This document shows, one piece after another, positions 1-5,997 of a DNA stretch of 7,585 bases (positions within the stretch are counted from its first letter, which is position 1; each line of letters starts with the position of its first letter). The stretch covers positions 1-7,585 of the forward strand of contig JALVUB010000086.1 of the NCBI GenBank assembly GCA_027023915.1, given 5' to 3'. Under the pieces are notes generated by a model. The model saw only the letters and a list, made by a program, of their open reading frames with translations, made no database searches and had not been told where the DNA came from. The position numbers were made by a program, and so were the translations under genes. This DNA is from Sedimenticola sp. (GTDB lineage: Bacteria > Pseudomonadota > Gammaproteobacteria > Chromatiales > Chromatiaceae).

Positions 1-59
1 GATGTCGGCCGCCGCGGTGCGCCGCCGGCAACCGGCTGCGCACCGCGGCGGCCGACATC
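1..59. repeat. Terminal fold-back (near-perfect inverted repeat) at the left edge, probable assembly artefact
   Basis: Bases 1-28 are the reverse complement of bases 32-59, with one mismatch (C23 against T37) and a 3-nt loop at 29-31. The right arm encodes conserved GlnE sequence (RTAAADI). The left arm, read in the same frame, gives CRPPRCAAG, which does not resemble GlnE. The symmetry axis sits on a small GC hairpin (24-28 with 32-36). This fits a snap-back chimera or misassembled contig end better than a genomic repeat. glnE should be trusted only from about position 30 onwards. Confidence 0.85.
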
Positions 60-992
60 ACCGGCGCCATTCCGCTGATGGTGGTGAGCGACCATCTCAC
101 CGAGATCGCCGAGGCGGTGCTGGAGAAGGTGCTGGAGCTGGCCTGGCGGCAGATGGTGGCGCGCCACGGCCCGCCTGGCGGGGTGGAGGGCAAGGGGCTG
201 GCCGTCATCGGGTACGGCAAGCTCGGCGGCATCGAGCTGGGGTACGGCTCGGATCTCGACCTGGTCTTCCTGCGCCGCGACTACCCTCTCTCCGCCACCA
301 CCGGCGGCTCCCGGCCGGTGGCCAACGACCTTTTCTACGCCCGCCTGGCCCAGCGCATCATCCACCTGCTCACCACCCGCACCCCCTCGGGCATCCTCTA
401 CGAGGTGGACATGCGCCTGCGCCCCGACGGCAACGCCGGGCCCCTGGTCAGCTCCCTGGCCGCTTTCGAGACCTATCAGAACGGGCGCGCCTGGACCTGG
501 GAACACCAGGCCCTGGTGCGGGCGCGGGTGGTGGCGGGCGACGCCGCCGTGGCCGCCCGCTTCGACGCCATCCGCCGGCAGGTGCTGGAAAAAAGGCGCG
601 ATGGCGAGAAACTGCGCCAGGAGGTGGCGGCCATGCGAGAGAAGATGCGCAACCACCTGGACACCAGCGACCGGGAAGGTTTCGATCTCAAACAGGGGCG
701 GGGCGGTATCACCGATATCGAGTTTATGGTTCAATACGCTGTCTTGAGGTGGGCTGCCGACCACCCGGCGCTGGTCGCCTGGAGCGACAACATCCGCCTG
801 CTGGAGACCCTGGCCGGAGAGGGGCTGCTGGCCGCCGACAGGGCCGGGGAGCTGGTGGCGGCCTACCAGCGCCTGCGCAACGCCCATCACCGCCGCACCC
901 TGGAGGAGCGGCCGGCAAAGGTGCCCTGGTCCGAACTGCGCGGCGAGCGGGAGCTGGTGGAGCGCCAGTGGCAGCAATGGATGGCCCCGTAG
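3..992 (+). CDS. glnE: Bifunctional glutamine synthetase adenylyltransferase/deadenylyltransferase, C-terminal third (5' end missing)
   Basis: GlnE (ATase) is cytoplasmic and attaches AMP to, or removes it from, a tyrosine of glutamine synthetase, switching nitrogen assimilation in response to glutamine and PII. Only the C-terminal adenylylating half is present, about 310 reliable residues of a protein of roughly 950. The frame is open from the left edge and contains RLRTAAADI followed by SDHL, the conserved lead-in to this domain. The nucleotidyltransferase motif GYGKLGG...GSDLD has its metal-binding aspartates at 252-254 and 258-260. EVDMRLRP lies near 402-425 and the AWTWEHQALVRARVV block near 490-534. 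EGFDLKQGRGGITDIEF and the helical tail ending ERELVERQWQQWMAP complete the family pattern. The ATG at 78 is internal, not the start. Residues encoded before about position 30 do not look like GlnE and lie in a fold-back artefact. The TAG stop (990-992) falls inside a REP-like repeat. ilvE follows after 101 nt. Confidence 0.95.
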   Translation, partial: CRPPRCAAGNRLRTAAADITGAIPLMVVSDHLTEIAEAVLEKVLELAWRQMVARHGPPGGVEGKGLAVIGYGKLGGIELGYGSDLDLVFLRRDYPLSATTGGSRPVANDLFYARLAQRIIHLLTTRTPSGILYEVDMRLRPDGNAGPLVSSLAAFETYQNGRAWTWEHQALVRARVVAGDAAVAARFDAIRRQVLEKRRDGEKLRQEVAAMREKMRNHLDTSDREGFDLKQGRGGITDIEFMVQYAVLRWAADHPALVAWSDNIRLLETLAGEGLLAADRAGELVAAYQRLRNAHHRRTLEERPAKVPWSELRGERELVERQWQQWMAP

Positions 993-1011
993 GTCGGGCT
1001 TCAGCCCGACA
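989..1011 (+). repeat. REP-like palindromic repeat, copy 1, overlapping the glnE stop codon
   Basis: This is a 23-bp element: GTAG, then the palindromic core from 993 onward, then a final A. The core is GTCGGGCTTCAGCCCGAC (8-bp stem, 2-nt loop), at 993-1010. It is identical over 23 bases to the two copies at 2900-2922 and 2937-2959. GTAG-plus-palindrome units of this kind match REP elements, which are short intergenic repeats mobilised by RAYT (REP-associated tyrosine transposase) enzymes. This copy is single, with no inverted partner nearby. Its TAG is the in-frame stop of glnE. As RNA the hairpin could shield the 3' end of the glnE message; it has no U-tract and so is not a typical terminator. 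Confidence 0.85.
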
Positions 1012-1080
1012 GATTGAATGGCAGCTTTCAACGCTTTCGCGGGGCCGGTGGGGCGAGCAGCGGCCACGAGATCATTGACT

Positions 1081-1084
1081 GGAG
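1081..1084 (+). promoter_or_regulatory. Ribosome binding site of ilvE
   Basis: GGAG lies 9 nt before the ATG at 1094. A second in-frame ATG at 1103 would be 18 nt away, so the site supports the upstream start. It is the clearest Shine-Dalgarno sequence in the window. I saw no convincing -35/-10 pair in the 100-bp gap after glnE. Confidence 0.65.
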
Positions 1085-1093
1085 AACAAGAAG

Positions 1094-2017
1094 ATGCAGA
1101 CGATGGCGGACCGTGACGGCCTGATCTGGCTCGACGGCGAGATGGTGCCCTGGCGCGAGGCCAAGGTGCATGTCCTCACTCACACCTTTCATTACGGTCT
1201 GGGGGTGTTCGAAGGCGTGCGTGCCTACCAGACCGCCGACGGTCCTGCCATCTTCCGCCTGGACGATCACACCGAGCGGCTCTTCCAGTCGGCCCACATC
1301 CTCGGCATGAAGCTCCCCTACGACCGGGAGACCCTCAACCAGGCCCAGATCGCCGCGGTGCGGGAGAACGGCCTCGACTCGGCCTACATCCGCCCCATGT
1401 GCTTCTACGGTTCCGAAGGCATGGGGCTGCGCGCCGACAACCTGCGCGTCCACTGCATGGTGGCGGCCTGGCACTGGGGCGCCTACCTGGGCGAGGAGGC
1501 GATGGAAAAGGGCATCCGCATCAAGGTCTCCTCCTTCACCCGCCACCATGTCAACATCACCATGTGCCGCGCCAAGGCCAACGGCAACTACATCAACTCC
1601 ATGCTGGCCCTGCAGGAGGCGCTGGAGTGCGGCTACGACGAGGCGCTGCTGCTCGATGCCGAGGGGTTCGTCATGGAGGGTTCGGGCGAGAACATCTTCA
1701 TCGTCCGCGACGGTGTCCTCTACACCCCCGACCTCACCTCCGCCCTCGACGGCATCACCCGCCGCACCATCATGCAACTGGCCGAAGAGGCCGACATCCG
1801 CGTGGTGGAGAAGCGCATCACCCGCGACGAGGTCTATATCGCTGACGAGGCTTTTTTCACCGGCACCGCCGCCGAGGTGACCCCCATCCGCGAAGTGGAC
1901 CACCGTGCCATCGGCAGCGGCACCCGCGGCCCGGTGACGGCCCTGCTGCAGAAGATGTATTTCGATGCCGTGCACGGTCGTTCGCCCGTGCACCACGGCT
2001 GGCTCACCAAGGTCTGA
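1094..2017 (+). CDS. ilvE: Branched-chain amino acid aminotransferase (class IV, PLP-dependent)
   Basis: IlvE transfers the amino group between glutamate and the 2-oxo acids of leucine, isoleucine and valine, the last step of their synthesis, in the cytoplasm. The 307-residue length matches the usual figure of about 300-310. The fold type IV pattern is complete: the N-terminal IWLDGEMVPW, then FHYGLGVFEGVRAY (residues 32-45), and FRLDDHTERLFQSA. The pyridoxal-phosphate lysine is K161 in CRAKANGNYINSMLA. EGSGENIF (E194 region), then GITRRTIMQLA, and SGTAAEVTPI-type GTAAEVTPIREVD near the C-terminus follow. The GTAAEVTPI segment and overall length favour a BCAT over D-alanine transaminase or aminodeoxychorismate lyase of the same superfamily. 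The ATG at 1094 is chosen because GGAG lies 9 nt upstream. The gene follows glnE on the same strand, a pairing I recall from other Gammaproteobacteria. It converges on thyA with 9 bp between stops. Confidence 0.95.
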   Translation: MQTMADRDGLIWLDGEMVPWREAKVHVLTHTFHYGLGVFEGVRAYQTADGPAIFRLDDHTERLFQSAHILGMKLPYDRETLNQAQIAAVRENGLDSAYIRPMCFYGSEGMGLRADNLRVHCMVAAWHWGAYLGEEAMEKGIRIKVSSFTRHHVNITMCRAKANGNYINSMLALQEALECGYDEALLLDAEGFVMEGSGENIFIVRDGVLYTPDLTSALDGITRRTIMQLAEEADIRVVEKRITRDEVYIADEAFFTGTAAEVTPIREVDHRAIGSGTRGPVTALLQKMYFDAVHGRSPVHHGWLTKV

Positions 2018-2024
2018 GCCGGCC
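1997..2024 (+). terminator. Hairpin across the ilvE/thyA convergent junction, possible terminator
   Basis: GGCTGGCTCA (1997-2006) pairs with TGAGCCGGCC (2015-2024) around an 8-nt loop. This gives a 10-bp stem with one U-G wobble when read as plus-strand RNA; on the minus strand that position is a mismatch. The ilvE stop codon is inside the stem. Only TTCTAC follows, so there is no proper U-tract. It is the best candidate for ending ilvE transcription before thyA, but intrinsic termination is uncertain. Confidence 0.35.
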
Positions 2025-2026
2025 TT

Positions 2027-2860
2027 CTACACCGCAATGGGCGCCCGGATGGCCGGGTGGCACTGGTAGCCGACGATCTCGAAATCCTCGTAGCGGAAAT
2101 CGTCGATGTGGCGCACCGCCGGGTTGAGCTTCATGGTGGGCAGGGGATAAGGCTTGCGTGAAAGCTGCTCGTCCGCCTGCTCCAGGTGGTTGCGGTAGAG
2201 GTGGGCGTCGCCCAGGGTGTGGACGAACTCGCCCGGCTCCAGGTCGCACACCTGGGCGATCATCATGGTGAGCAGGGCGTAGCTGGCGATGTTGAAGGGC
2301 ACCCCGAGGAAGACATCGGCGCTGCGCTGGTAGAGCTGGCAGGAGAGCCGCCCGTCGCGCACATAGAACTGGAAGAAGGCGTGGCAGGGCGCCAGCGCCA
2401 TTTTTCCCTGCTTCACGTTCTCCTGGGGCGGGATCGACTCGTCCGGCAGGTCCGCCGGGTTCCAGGCCGAGACGATGATGCGGCGCGAGTGGGGCCTGGC
2501 GCGGATCTGCTCCACCACCTGCTGTATCTGGTCGATGGAATTGCCATCGGGCGCAGGCCAGGAGCGCCACTGATAGCCGTAGATGGGGCCGAGATCGCCC
2601 TGCTCGTCGGCCCACTCGTCCCAGATGGAGACACCGTTCTCCTTCAGGTAGCCGATGTTGGTGTCGCCGCGCAGGAACCAGAGCAGCTCGTGGATCACCG
2701 ACTTGAGATGGATCTTCTTGGTGGTGACCAGAGGGAATCCCTCGCCCAGGTCGAAGCGCATCTGGTGGCCGAACACCGACCAGGTGCCGGTACCGGTGCG
2801 GTCGTCCTTGGGCGCGCCCTCGGTGCGCACCCGTCGCAGAAGATCGAGATACTGTTTCAT
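2027..2860 (-). CDS. thyA: Thymidylate synthase
   Basis: ThyA methylates dUMP to dTMP using 5,10-methylenetetrahydrofolate, the de novo source of thymine nucleotides, in the cytoplasm. The 277-residue protein starts MKQYLDLLRRV and ends HPAIRAPIAV, so both ends match the family. The catalytic cysteine is C159 in ALAPCHAFFQFYV. Other active-site residues are R21 (DRTGTGT), R126/R127 (HSRRIIVSAWNP), R179 and D182 (QRSADVFLG), N190 (PFNIASYALL), and H220/Y222 (DAHLYRNH). Compared from memory with the 264-residue E. coli enzyme, it has about 13 extra residues (roughly 138-151) just before the catalytic loop. The ATG at 2858-2860 fits the family start, but I see no clear Shine-Dalgarno sequence before it. 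The 132-bp gap to the upstream transporter gene holds a REPIN-like doublet. Read-through from the rlmI-lgt operon and its own promoter are both possible. Confidence 0.97.
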   Translation of the reverse strand: MKQYLDLLRRVRTEGAPKDDRTGTGTWSVFGHQMRFDLGEGFPLVTTKKIHLKSVIHELLWFLRGDTNIGYLKENGVSIWDEWADEQGDLGPIYGYQWRSWPAPDGNSIDQIQQVVEQIRARPHSRRIIVSAWNPADLPDESIPPQENVKQGKMALAPCHAFFQFYVRDGRLSCQLYQRSADVFLGVPFNIASYALLTMMIAQVCDLEPGEFVHTLGDAHLYRNHLEQADEQLSRKPYPLPTMKLNPAVRHIDDFRYEDFEIVGYQCHPAIRAPIAV

Positions 2861-2899
2861 GGCATCGGAGTGGACAAAAAGATCAAGGGATATCCTGTT

Positions 2900-2959
2900 G
2901 TAGGTCGGGCTTCAGCCCGACAAGATGGGGATCGACTGTCGGGCTGAAGCCCGACCTAC
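2900..2959. repeat. REPIN-like inverted doublet of the 23-bp REP element
   Basis: Two copies of the same 23-bp element as at 989-1011 lie head to head. One is in forward orientation (2900-2922) and one is inverted (2937-2959), with a 14-nt spacer (2923-2936). The two arms are perfect reverse complements, so the whole can fold as one 23-bp hairpin or as two small ones. Paired REPs in inverted orientation define REPINs in the literature on RAYT transposases. No transposase is encoded in this window. The doublet sits between the BASS transporter and thyA, both read on the minus strand. It could limit read-through or stabilise the transporter mRNA; that role is inference. Confidence 0.85.
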
Positions 2960-2992
2960 CCGCACTTTTGAGTGAGTCGGAATTCATGAGAC

Positions 2993-3895
2993 TCAACGCC
3001 GCCGCCACCAGCCCGCCAGCAGGGAACCTGAGAGATTGTGCCACAAAGAGAAGAGCGCCCCGGGCAGGGCGGCTGCCGCGCCAAAATACTTCACCGCCAG
3101 CGCCACCGCCAGCCCCGAGTTCTGCATCCCGGTCTCGATGGCCAGGGTGCGGGCGACGCGCGGCGGCTGGCCCATAAGGCGCGGCACCAGGTAGCCCACC
3201 AGCAGCCCGCCGCCGTTGTGCAGCACCACCGCCGCCGCCAGCGCAACGCCGATCTGCTCCAGGCGCCCCGCGTTCAACCCCACCACGATGCCGATGATGG
3301 TGCAGATGGCGGCCACCGCCACCAGCGGCAGGGCGTGCTTCACGCCTTCGAGCCAGCGCCCCAGCAGGGTGTTGAGCAGCACCCCGCCGAGCACCGGCAG
3401 CAGCACCACCAGCGCCACCGAGCGCAGCATCTGCCAGGCCGGCACCGGCACCGCGTGGCCGGCATAGAGCAGCGTGAGCCCCGGCGTGGCCACCACCGCC
3501 AGCAGGGTGGAGCAGGCGGTGAGGGTGATGGAGAGGGCCACGTCGCCGCGGGCGAGGAAGGTGATGACGTTGGAGGCGGTGCCGCCCGGGCTCGCCCCCA
3601 CCAGCACCAGCCCGGCCAGCAGCGTCGCCGGCAGCCCCAGCCCGCCGGCGATGAGCCAGGCCAGCAGCGGCATCACCGAGAACTGGAGCAGCAGGCCCAG
3701 GCCGATCAGCTTCGGCCGCCGCAGCGCCTCGCCGAAATCCTCCGGTCTCAGGGTCAGCCCCATGCTGAACATGATCACCGCCAGCAGCCAGACGATGGCC
3801 GGCTTCATCGCCACGAAGGACGCCGGCCAGGCCCAGGCGGCCAGCGACACCAGCAGCGCCCAGAGGGGGAAGAGGCGGGTGGATTTCTGGATCAT
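2993..3895 (-). CDS. Bile acid:sodium symporter (BASS) family transporter
   Basis: This is a 300-residue inner-membrane protein made almost wholly of hydrophobic segments, about nine or ten by eye, and so probably a secondary transporter. Family marks are MFSMGLTLRPEDF (residues 42-54), then GASPGGTASNVITFLARGD (100-118), the extended sodium-binding core region of BASS proteins, and ETGMQNSGLAVALA (254-267). The fold is known to couple sodium entry to uptake of organic anions. Bacterial members vary in substrate (bile acids, pantothenate, 2-oxo acids and others), so the substrate here cannot be named. The ATG at 3893-3895 overlaps the lgt stop as ATGA and opens directly into the first membrane helix. 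The frame stays open 30 codons further upstream inside lgt, but that extension is hydrophilic and not family-like. There is no Shine-Dalgarno sequence before the ATG, which suggests translation coupled to lgt. A REPIN doublet follows the stop. Confidence 0.88.
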   Translation of the reverse strand: MIQKSTRLFPLWALLVSLAAWAWPASFVAMKPAIVWLLAVIMFSMGLTLRPEDFGEALRRPKLIGLGLLLQFSVMPLLAWLIAGGLGLPATLLAGLVLVGASPGGTASNVITFLARGDVALSITLTACSTLLAVVATPGLTLLYAGHAVPVPAWQMLRSVALVVLLPVLGGVLLNTLLGRWLEGVKHALPLVAVAAICTIIGIVVGLNAGRLEQIGVALAAAVVLHNGGGLLVGYLVPRLMGQPPRVARTLAIETGMQNSGLAVALAVKYFGAAAALPGALFSLWHNLSGSLLAGWWRRR

Positions 3896-4728
3896 GGCAA
3901 CTGTCTGTTTTTGTAGGCCAGAATCATCATCACCACCCCGGCTGCCAACATGGGCAGCGACAGCACCTGTCCCATCGTCAGCCAACCCCAGGCGAGATAG
4001 CCCAACTGCGGGTCGGGCATTCGCTCAAACTCGATGAGGAAGCGGAACAGACCATAACCGATCAAAAACAGGGCAGACACCGCCATCCTCGGACGGTGCC
4101 GGGAAGAGAACCACCACAACAGCAGGAACAGCAGCACCCCTTCGCCCAGGGCTTCATAAAGGGGGTTGGGGTGCAGCGGCGGCGTCCATTCTGTGCCTTG
4201 GGGCAGTCCCAGCTTGTACTGGCACACCGCCGGAAACTGATCGCAGCGCAGCCTCATCCCCCAGGGCAGGGCGGTGGGCTTGCCCCACAGTTCGCCGTTG
4301 ATGAAATTGCCGATGCGGCCAGCAAAAAGCCCTATGGGCACCAGGGGCGCGATAAAGTCGGTGATTTCGAAAAACGCCTTGCGGTGCCTCCGGTGGTAGA
4401 ACCACATTGCCACCAGCACCCCCAGGAAACCGCCGTGGAAGGACATGCCGCCCTCCCAGACGCGGATGATGCGCAGGGGGTCGTGCAGCCAGGCGCCGGC
4501 ATCGTAAAAAAGAATGTAACCCAGGCGCCCGCCCGCCACGACACCCACGGCGCCATAAAAGATCAGATCATCCACCTGCTGTTGCGTCCAGCCCGCTACC
4601 TGGTGGCGGGTGCGCCAGCGGGCCAGCGCCCAGGCGCCGCCCAGTCCCAGCAGATACATGATGCCGTACCAGTGAATCTTGAGGGGGCCAAGTTGCAGGG
4701 CGACGGGGTTGATGTCGGGATAGATCAT
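3892..4728 (-). CDS. lgt: Phosphatidylglycerol:prolipoprotein diacylglyceryl transferase
   Basis: Lgt moves diacylglycerol from phosphatidylglycerol to the lipobox cysteine of prolipoproteins, the first step of lipoprotein maturation, in the inner membrane. The 278-residue, multi-helix protein carries IHWYGIMY (Y21), WEGGMSFHGG (H98) and the Lgt signature GRIGNFINGELWG, with R138, N141 and E146. It also carries FRFLIEFER, with R229 and E233. These correspond to residues reported as essential in E. coli (Y26, H103, R143, N146, E151, R239, E243). The usual HPSQLYE segment reads HPNPLYE (186-192), a mild departure. It begins 2 nt after the rlmI stop and ends in an ATGA overlap with the transporter start, so the three genes look like one transcript. 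No Shine-Dalgarno sequence is visible before the ATG; a small hairpin (plus-strand 4738-4752) lies there, in the end of rlmI. lgt near thyA is a common gammaproteobacterial order, here with a transporter between them. Confidence 0.96.
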   Translation of the reverse strand: MIYPDINPVALQLGPLKIHWYGIMYLLGLGGAWALARWRTRHQVAGWTQQQVDDLIFYGAVGVVAGGRLGYILFYDAGAWLHDPLRIIRVWEGGMSFHGGFLGVLVAMWFYHRRHRKAFFEITDFIAPLVPIGLFAGRIGNFINGELWGKPTALPWGMRLRCDQFPAVCQYKLGLPQGTEWTPPLHPNPLYEALGEGVLLFLLLWWFSSRHRPRMAVSALFLIGYGLFRFLIEFERMPDPQLGYLAWGWLTMGQVLSLPMLAAGVVMMILAYKNRQLP

Positions 4729-4730
4729 GG

Positions 4731-5927
4731 TCAGAAACCGGGCAGTACCCGGAGAAAGAGGGTTTTCAGATAAGCGGTTTCAGGCACCGCCGGATGCACC
4801 GGATGGTCCGGCCCCTGCCCGCCGCGCTCCACCAGTTGCAGGCCGCGGTCGCGGTGGCGGGCGCCCTGGTGGATCACCTCCAGCAGCCGCGCCTCCTCCA
4901 TGTGGTAGGAGCAGGAAGAACTCACCAGCAGGCCGTCCCTGGCCAGCACGCCCAGGGCCGCCTCGTTGATGCGCCGGTAGGCCAGGGAACCGCTCTTGAT
5001 GTCTTTTTTGCGCTTGATGAATGCCGGCGGGTCCACCACCACGATGTCGAACCGCTCGCCGGCCTGCTTCAGCTCGCGCAGAGCCTCGAAGGCGTCGGCG
5101 CGCAAGGTGGCGACCTTTCCTTGCAGGCCGTTCAGCGTCGCGTTGCGCTCCGCCAGCGCCAGGGCGCTCTCCGACTGGTCCACGCAGAGGGCCTCGCCGG
5201 CGCCGGCCGCCAGCGCTTTCACGCCCCAGGCGCCGGCATAGCTGAAGAGGTCCAGCACCCGTTTTCCGGCTACCCACCTGCCCAGCCGGCCGCGGTTGGC
5301 CGCCTGGTCGTAGAACCAGCCGGTCTTTTGTCCATGGTGCAAGGAGGTGGCGAAGCGGCAGCCGTTCTCCTCCAGGATCACCTCTTCCGGCACCTCGCCG
5401 GCGGCCAGCTCGACATAACGGGGCAGCCCTTCCAGCTCCCGCACCGGGGTGTCGTTGCGCAGCAGGATGCCGGCCGGCCGCACCACCTTCTCCAGGGCGG
5501 CAATTACCTCATCGCGGCGGACCTCCATGCCGGCGGTGGTGAGCTGCACCGAGAGATGGTCGCCGAAACGGTCCACCACCAGCCCGGGCACGCCATCGGC
5601 GTCGCCAAACAGCAGCCGGTAGCAGGGCCTGGAATAGAGCCGCTCGCGCAGCCCCAGGGCCACCTTCAGCCGGTGCACCAACAGCGAGCGGTCCAGCGGG
5701 TGCTCGCGCCGGCGGCTCACCACCCGGGCGCAGATGAGGCTGTTGGGGTTGACCGTGGCCCAGGCCAGCCACTTGCCGTTATGGCCCAGCACCGCCACCT
5801 GCTCGCCGGGCTCGAAGGACTTCAGCGGCGAGCGCTTGTTGTCCACCTCGTTGCTGAAGATCCAGGGGTGGCCCGCCCGCAGGCGGCGGTCGTGGCCCTT
5901 CAAAAGAAACAGCGCGGGGATTTCCAT
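4731..5927 (-). CDS. rlmI: 23S rRNA (cytosine-C5)-methyltransferase, RlmI family (PUA + SAM-dependent methyltransferase)
   Basis: RlmI makes 5-methylcytosine at position 1962 of 23S rRNA using S-adenosylmethionine. The 398 residues match the E. coli enzyme (about 396). An N-terminal PUA-type RNA-binding domain (about 1-75; LLKGHDRRLRAGHPWIFSNEV) is followed by the RlmI-specific linker (YRLLFGDADGVPGLVVDRFG, 103-122). Next is HHGQKTGWFYDQ (197-208), and then the Rossmann methyltransferase domain. Motif I is VLDLFSYAGAWGV (224-236), motif IV is VVVDPPAF (296-303), and SSSCSYHM (336-343) holds C339, the likely nucleophile. The end, DHPVHPAVPETAYLKTLFLRV, also fits. The assignment within this family (COG1092) to the exact base is by homology only. 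The ATG at 5925-5927 is chosen because it aligns with the family start. It has no Shine-Dalgarno sequence and sits directly against a GCCCC hairpin arm. It is first in the rlmI-lgt-transporter run and is divergent from the thioredoxin-domain gene. Confidence 0.9.
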   Translation of the reverse strand: MEIPALFLLKGHDRRLRAGHPWIFSNEVDNKRSPLKSFEPGEQVAVLGHNGKWLAWATVNPNSLICARVVSRRREHPLDRSLLVHRLKVALGLRERLYSRPCYRLLFGDADGVPGLVVDRFGDHLSVQLTTAGMEVRRDEVIAALEKVVRPAGILLRNDTPVRELEGLPRYVELAAGEVPEEVILEENGCRFATSLHHGQKTGWFYDQAANRGRLGRWVAGKRVLDLFSYAGAWGVKALAAGAGEALCVDQSESALALAERNATLNGLQGKVATLRADAFEALRELKQAGERFDIVVVDPPAFIKRKKDIKSGSLAYRRINEAALGVLARDGLLVSSSCSYHMEEARLLEVIHQGARHRDRGLQLVERGGQGPDHPVHPAVPETAYLKTLFLRVLPGF

Positions 5928-5945
5928 GGGGCGCTATTGTGCCCC
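5928..5945 (-). promoter_or_regulatory. Hairpin and -10-like box abutting the rlmI start codon
   Basis: On the minus strand GGGGC (5945-5941) and GCCCC (5932-5928) form a 5-bp stem ending right at the rlmI ATG, where a Shine-Dalgarno sequence would normally be. The loop side contains CACAAT (5941-5936), 4 of 6 matches to a sigma-70 -10 box, 8 nt before the ATG. If that box is used, the transcript would begin at or next to the AUG (leaderless). If transcription starts further upstream, the hairpin would lie across the start region. I see no good -35 element, so this is tentative. Confidence 0.25.
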
Positions 5946-5997
5946 GACGCTTTCCATTTCACCACGTTTTTCGCGGCTGGCTTTTTTCCGGAGGGCC

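Noticed and set aside
2..1078. 358-codon plus-strand frame at the left edge
   Set aside because: Out of frame with glnE, rich in Arg/Gly/Ala/Pro, starts inside the fold-back artefact and shows no known motif. The glnE frame has clear family motifs throughout.
1028..1996. 322-codon minus-strand frame opposite ilvE
   Set aside because: Shadow of ilvE, which has all class IV aminotransferase motifs. The His/Gly/Val/Ala-rich translation has no recognisable fold.
989..2959. Three identical 23-bp repeats as a possible CRISPR remnant
   Set aside because: The copies are palindromic, lie in both orientations and are irregularly spaced (nearly 2 kb, then 14 nt), which fits REP/REPIN and not CRISPR repeat-spacer structure.
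2973..2995. 6-bp inverted repeat (TGAGTC/GACTCA) at the stop of the BASS transporter gene as a terminator
   Set aside because: The stem is short with an 11-nt loop, is not GC-rich and is not followed by a U-tract on the minus strand; too weak to annotate.
3038..3916. 292-codon plus-strand frame opposite the BASS transporter
   Set aside because: The His/Gln/Arg-rich translation is what the reverse of a hydrophobic membrane protein gives in GC-rich DNA; no motif.
3896..3985. 30-codon N-terminal extension of the BASS transporter into lgt
   Set aside because: Hydrophilic, not family-like, and overlaps coding sequence of lgt. The ATGA overlap start at 3895 leads straight into the first membrane segment.
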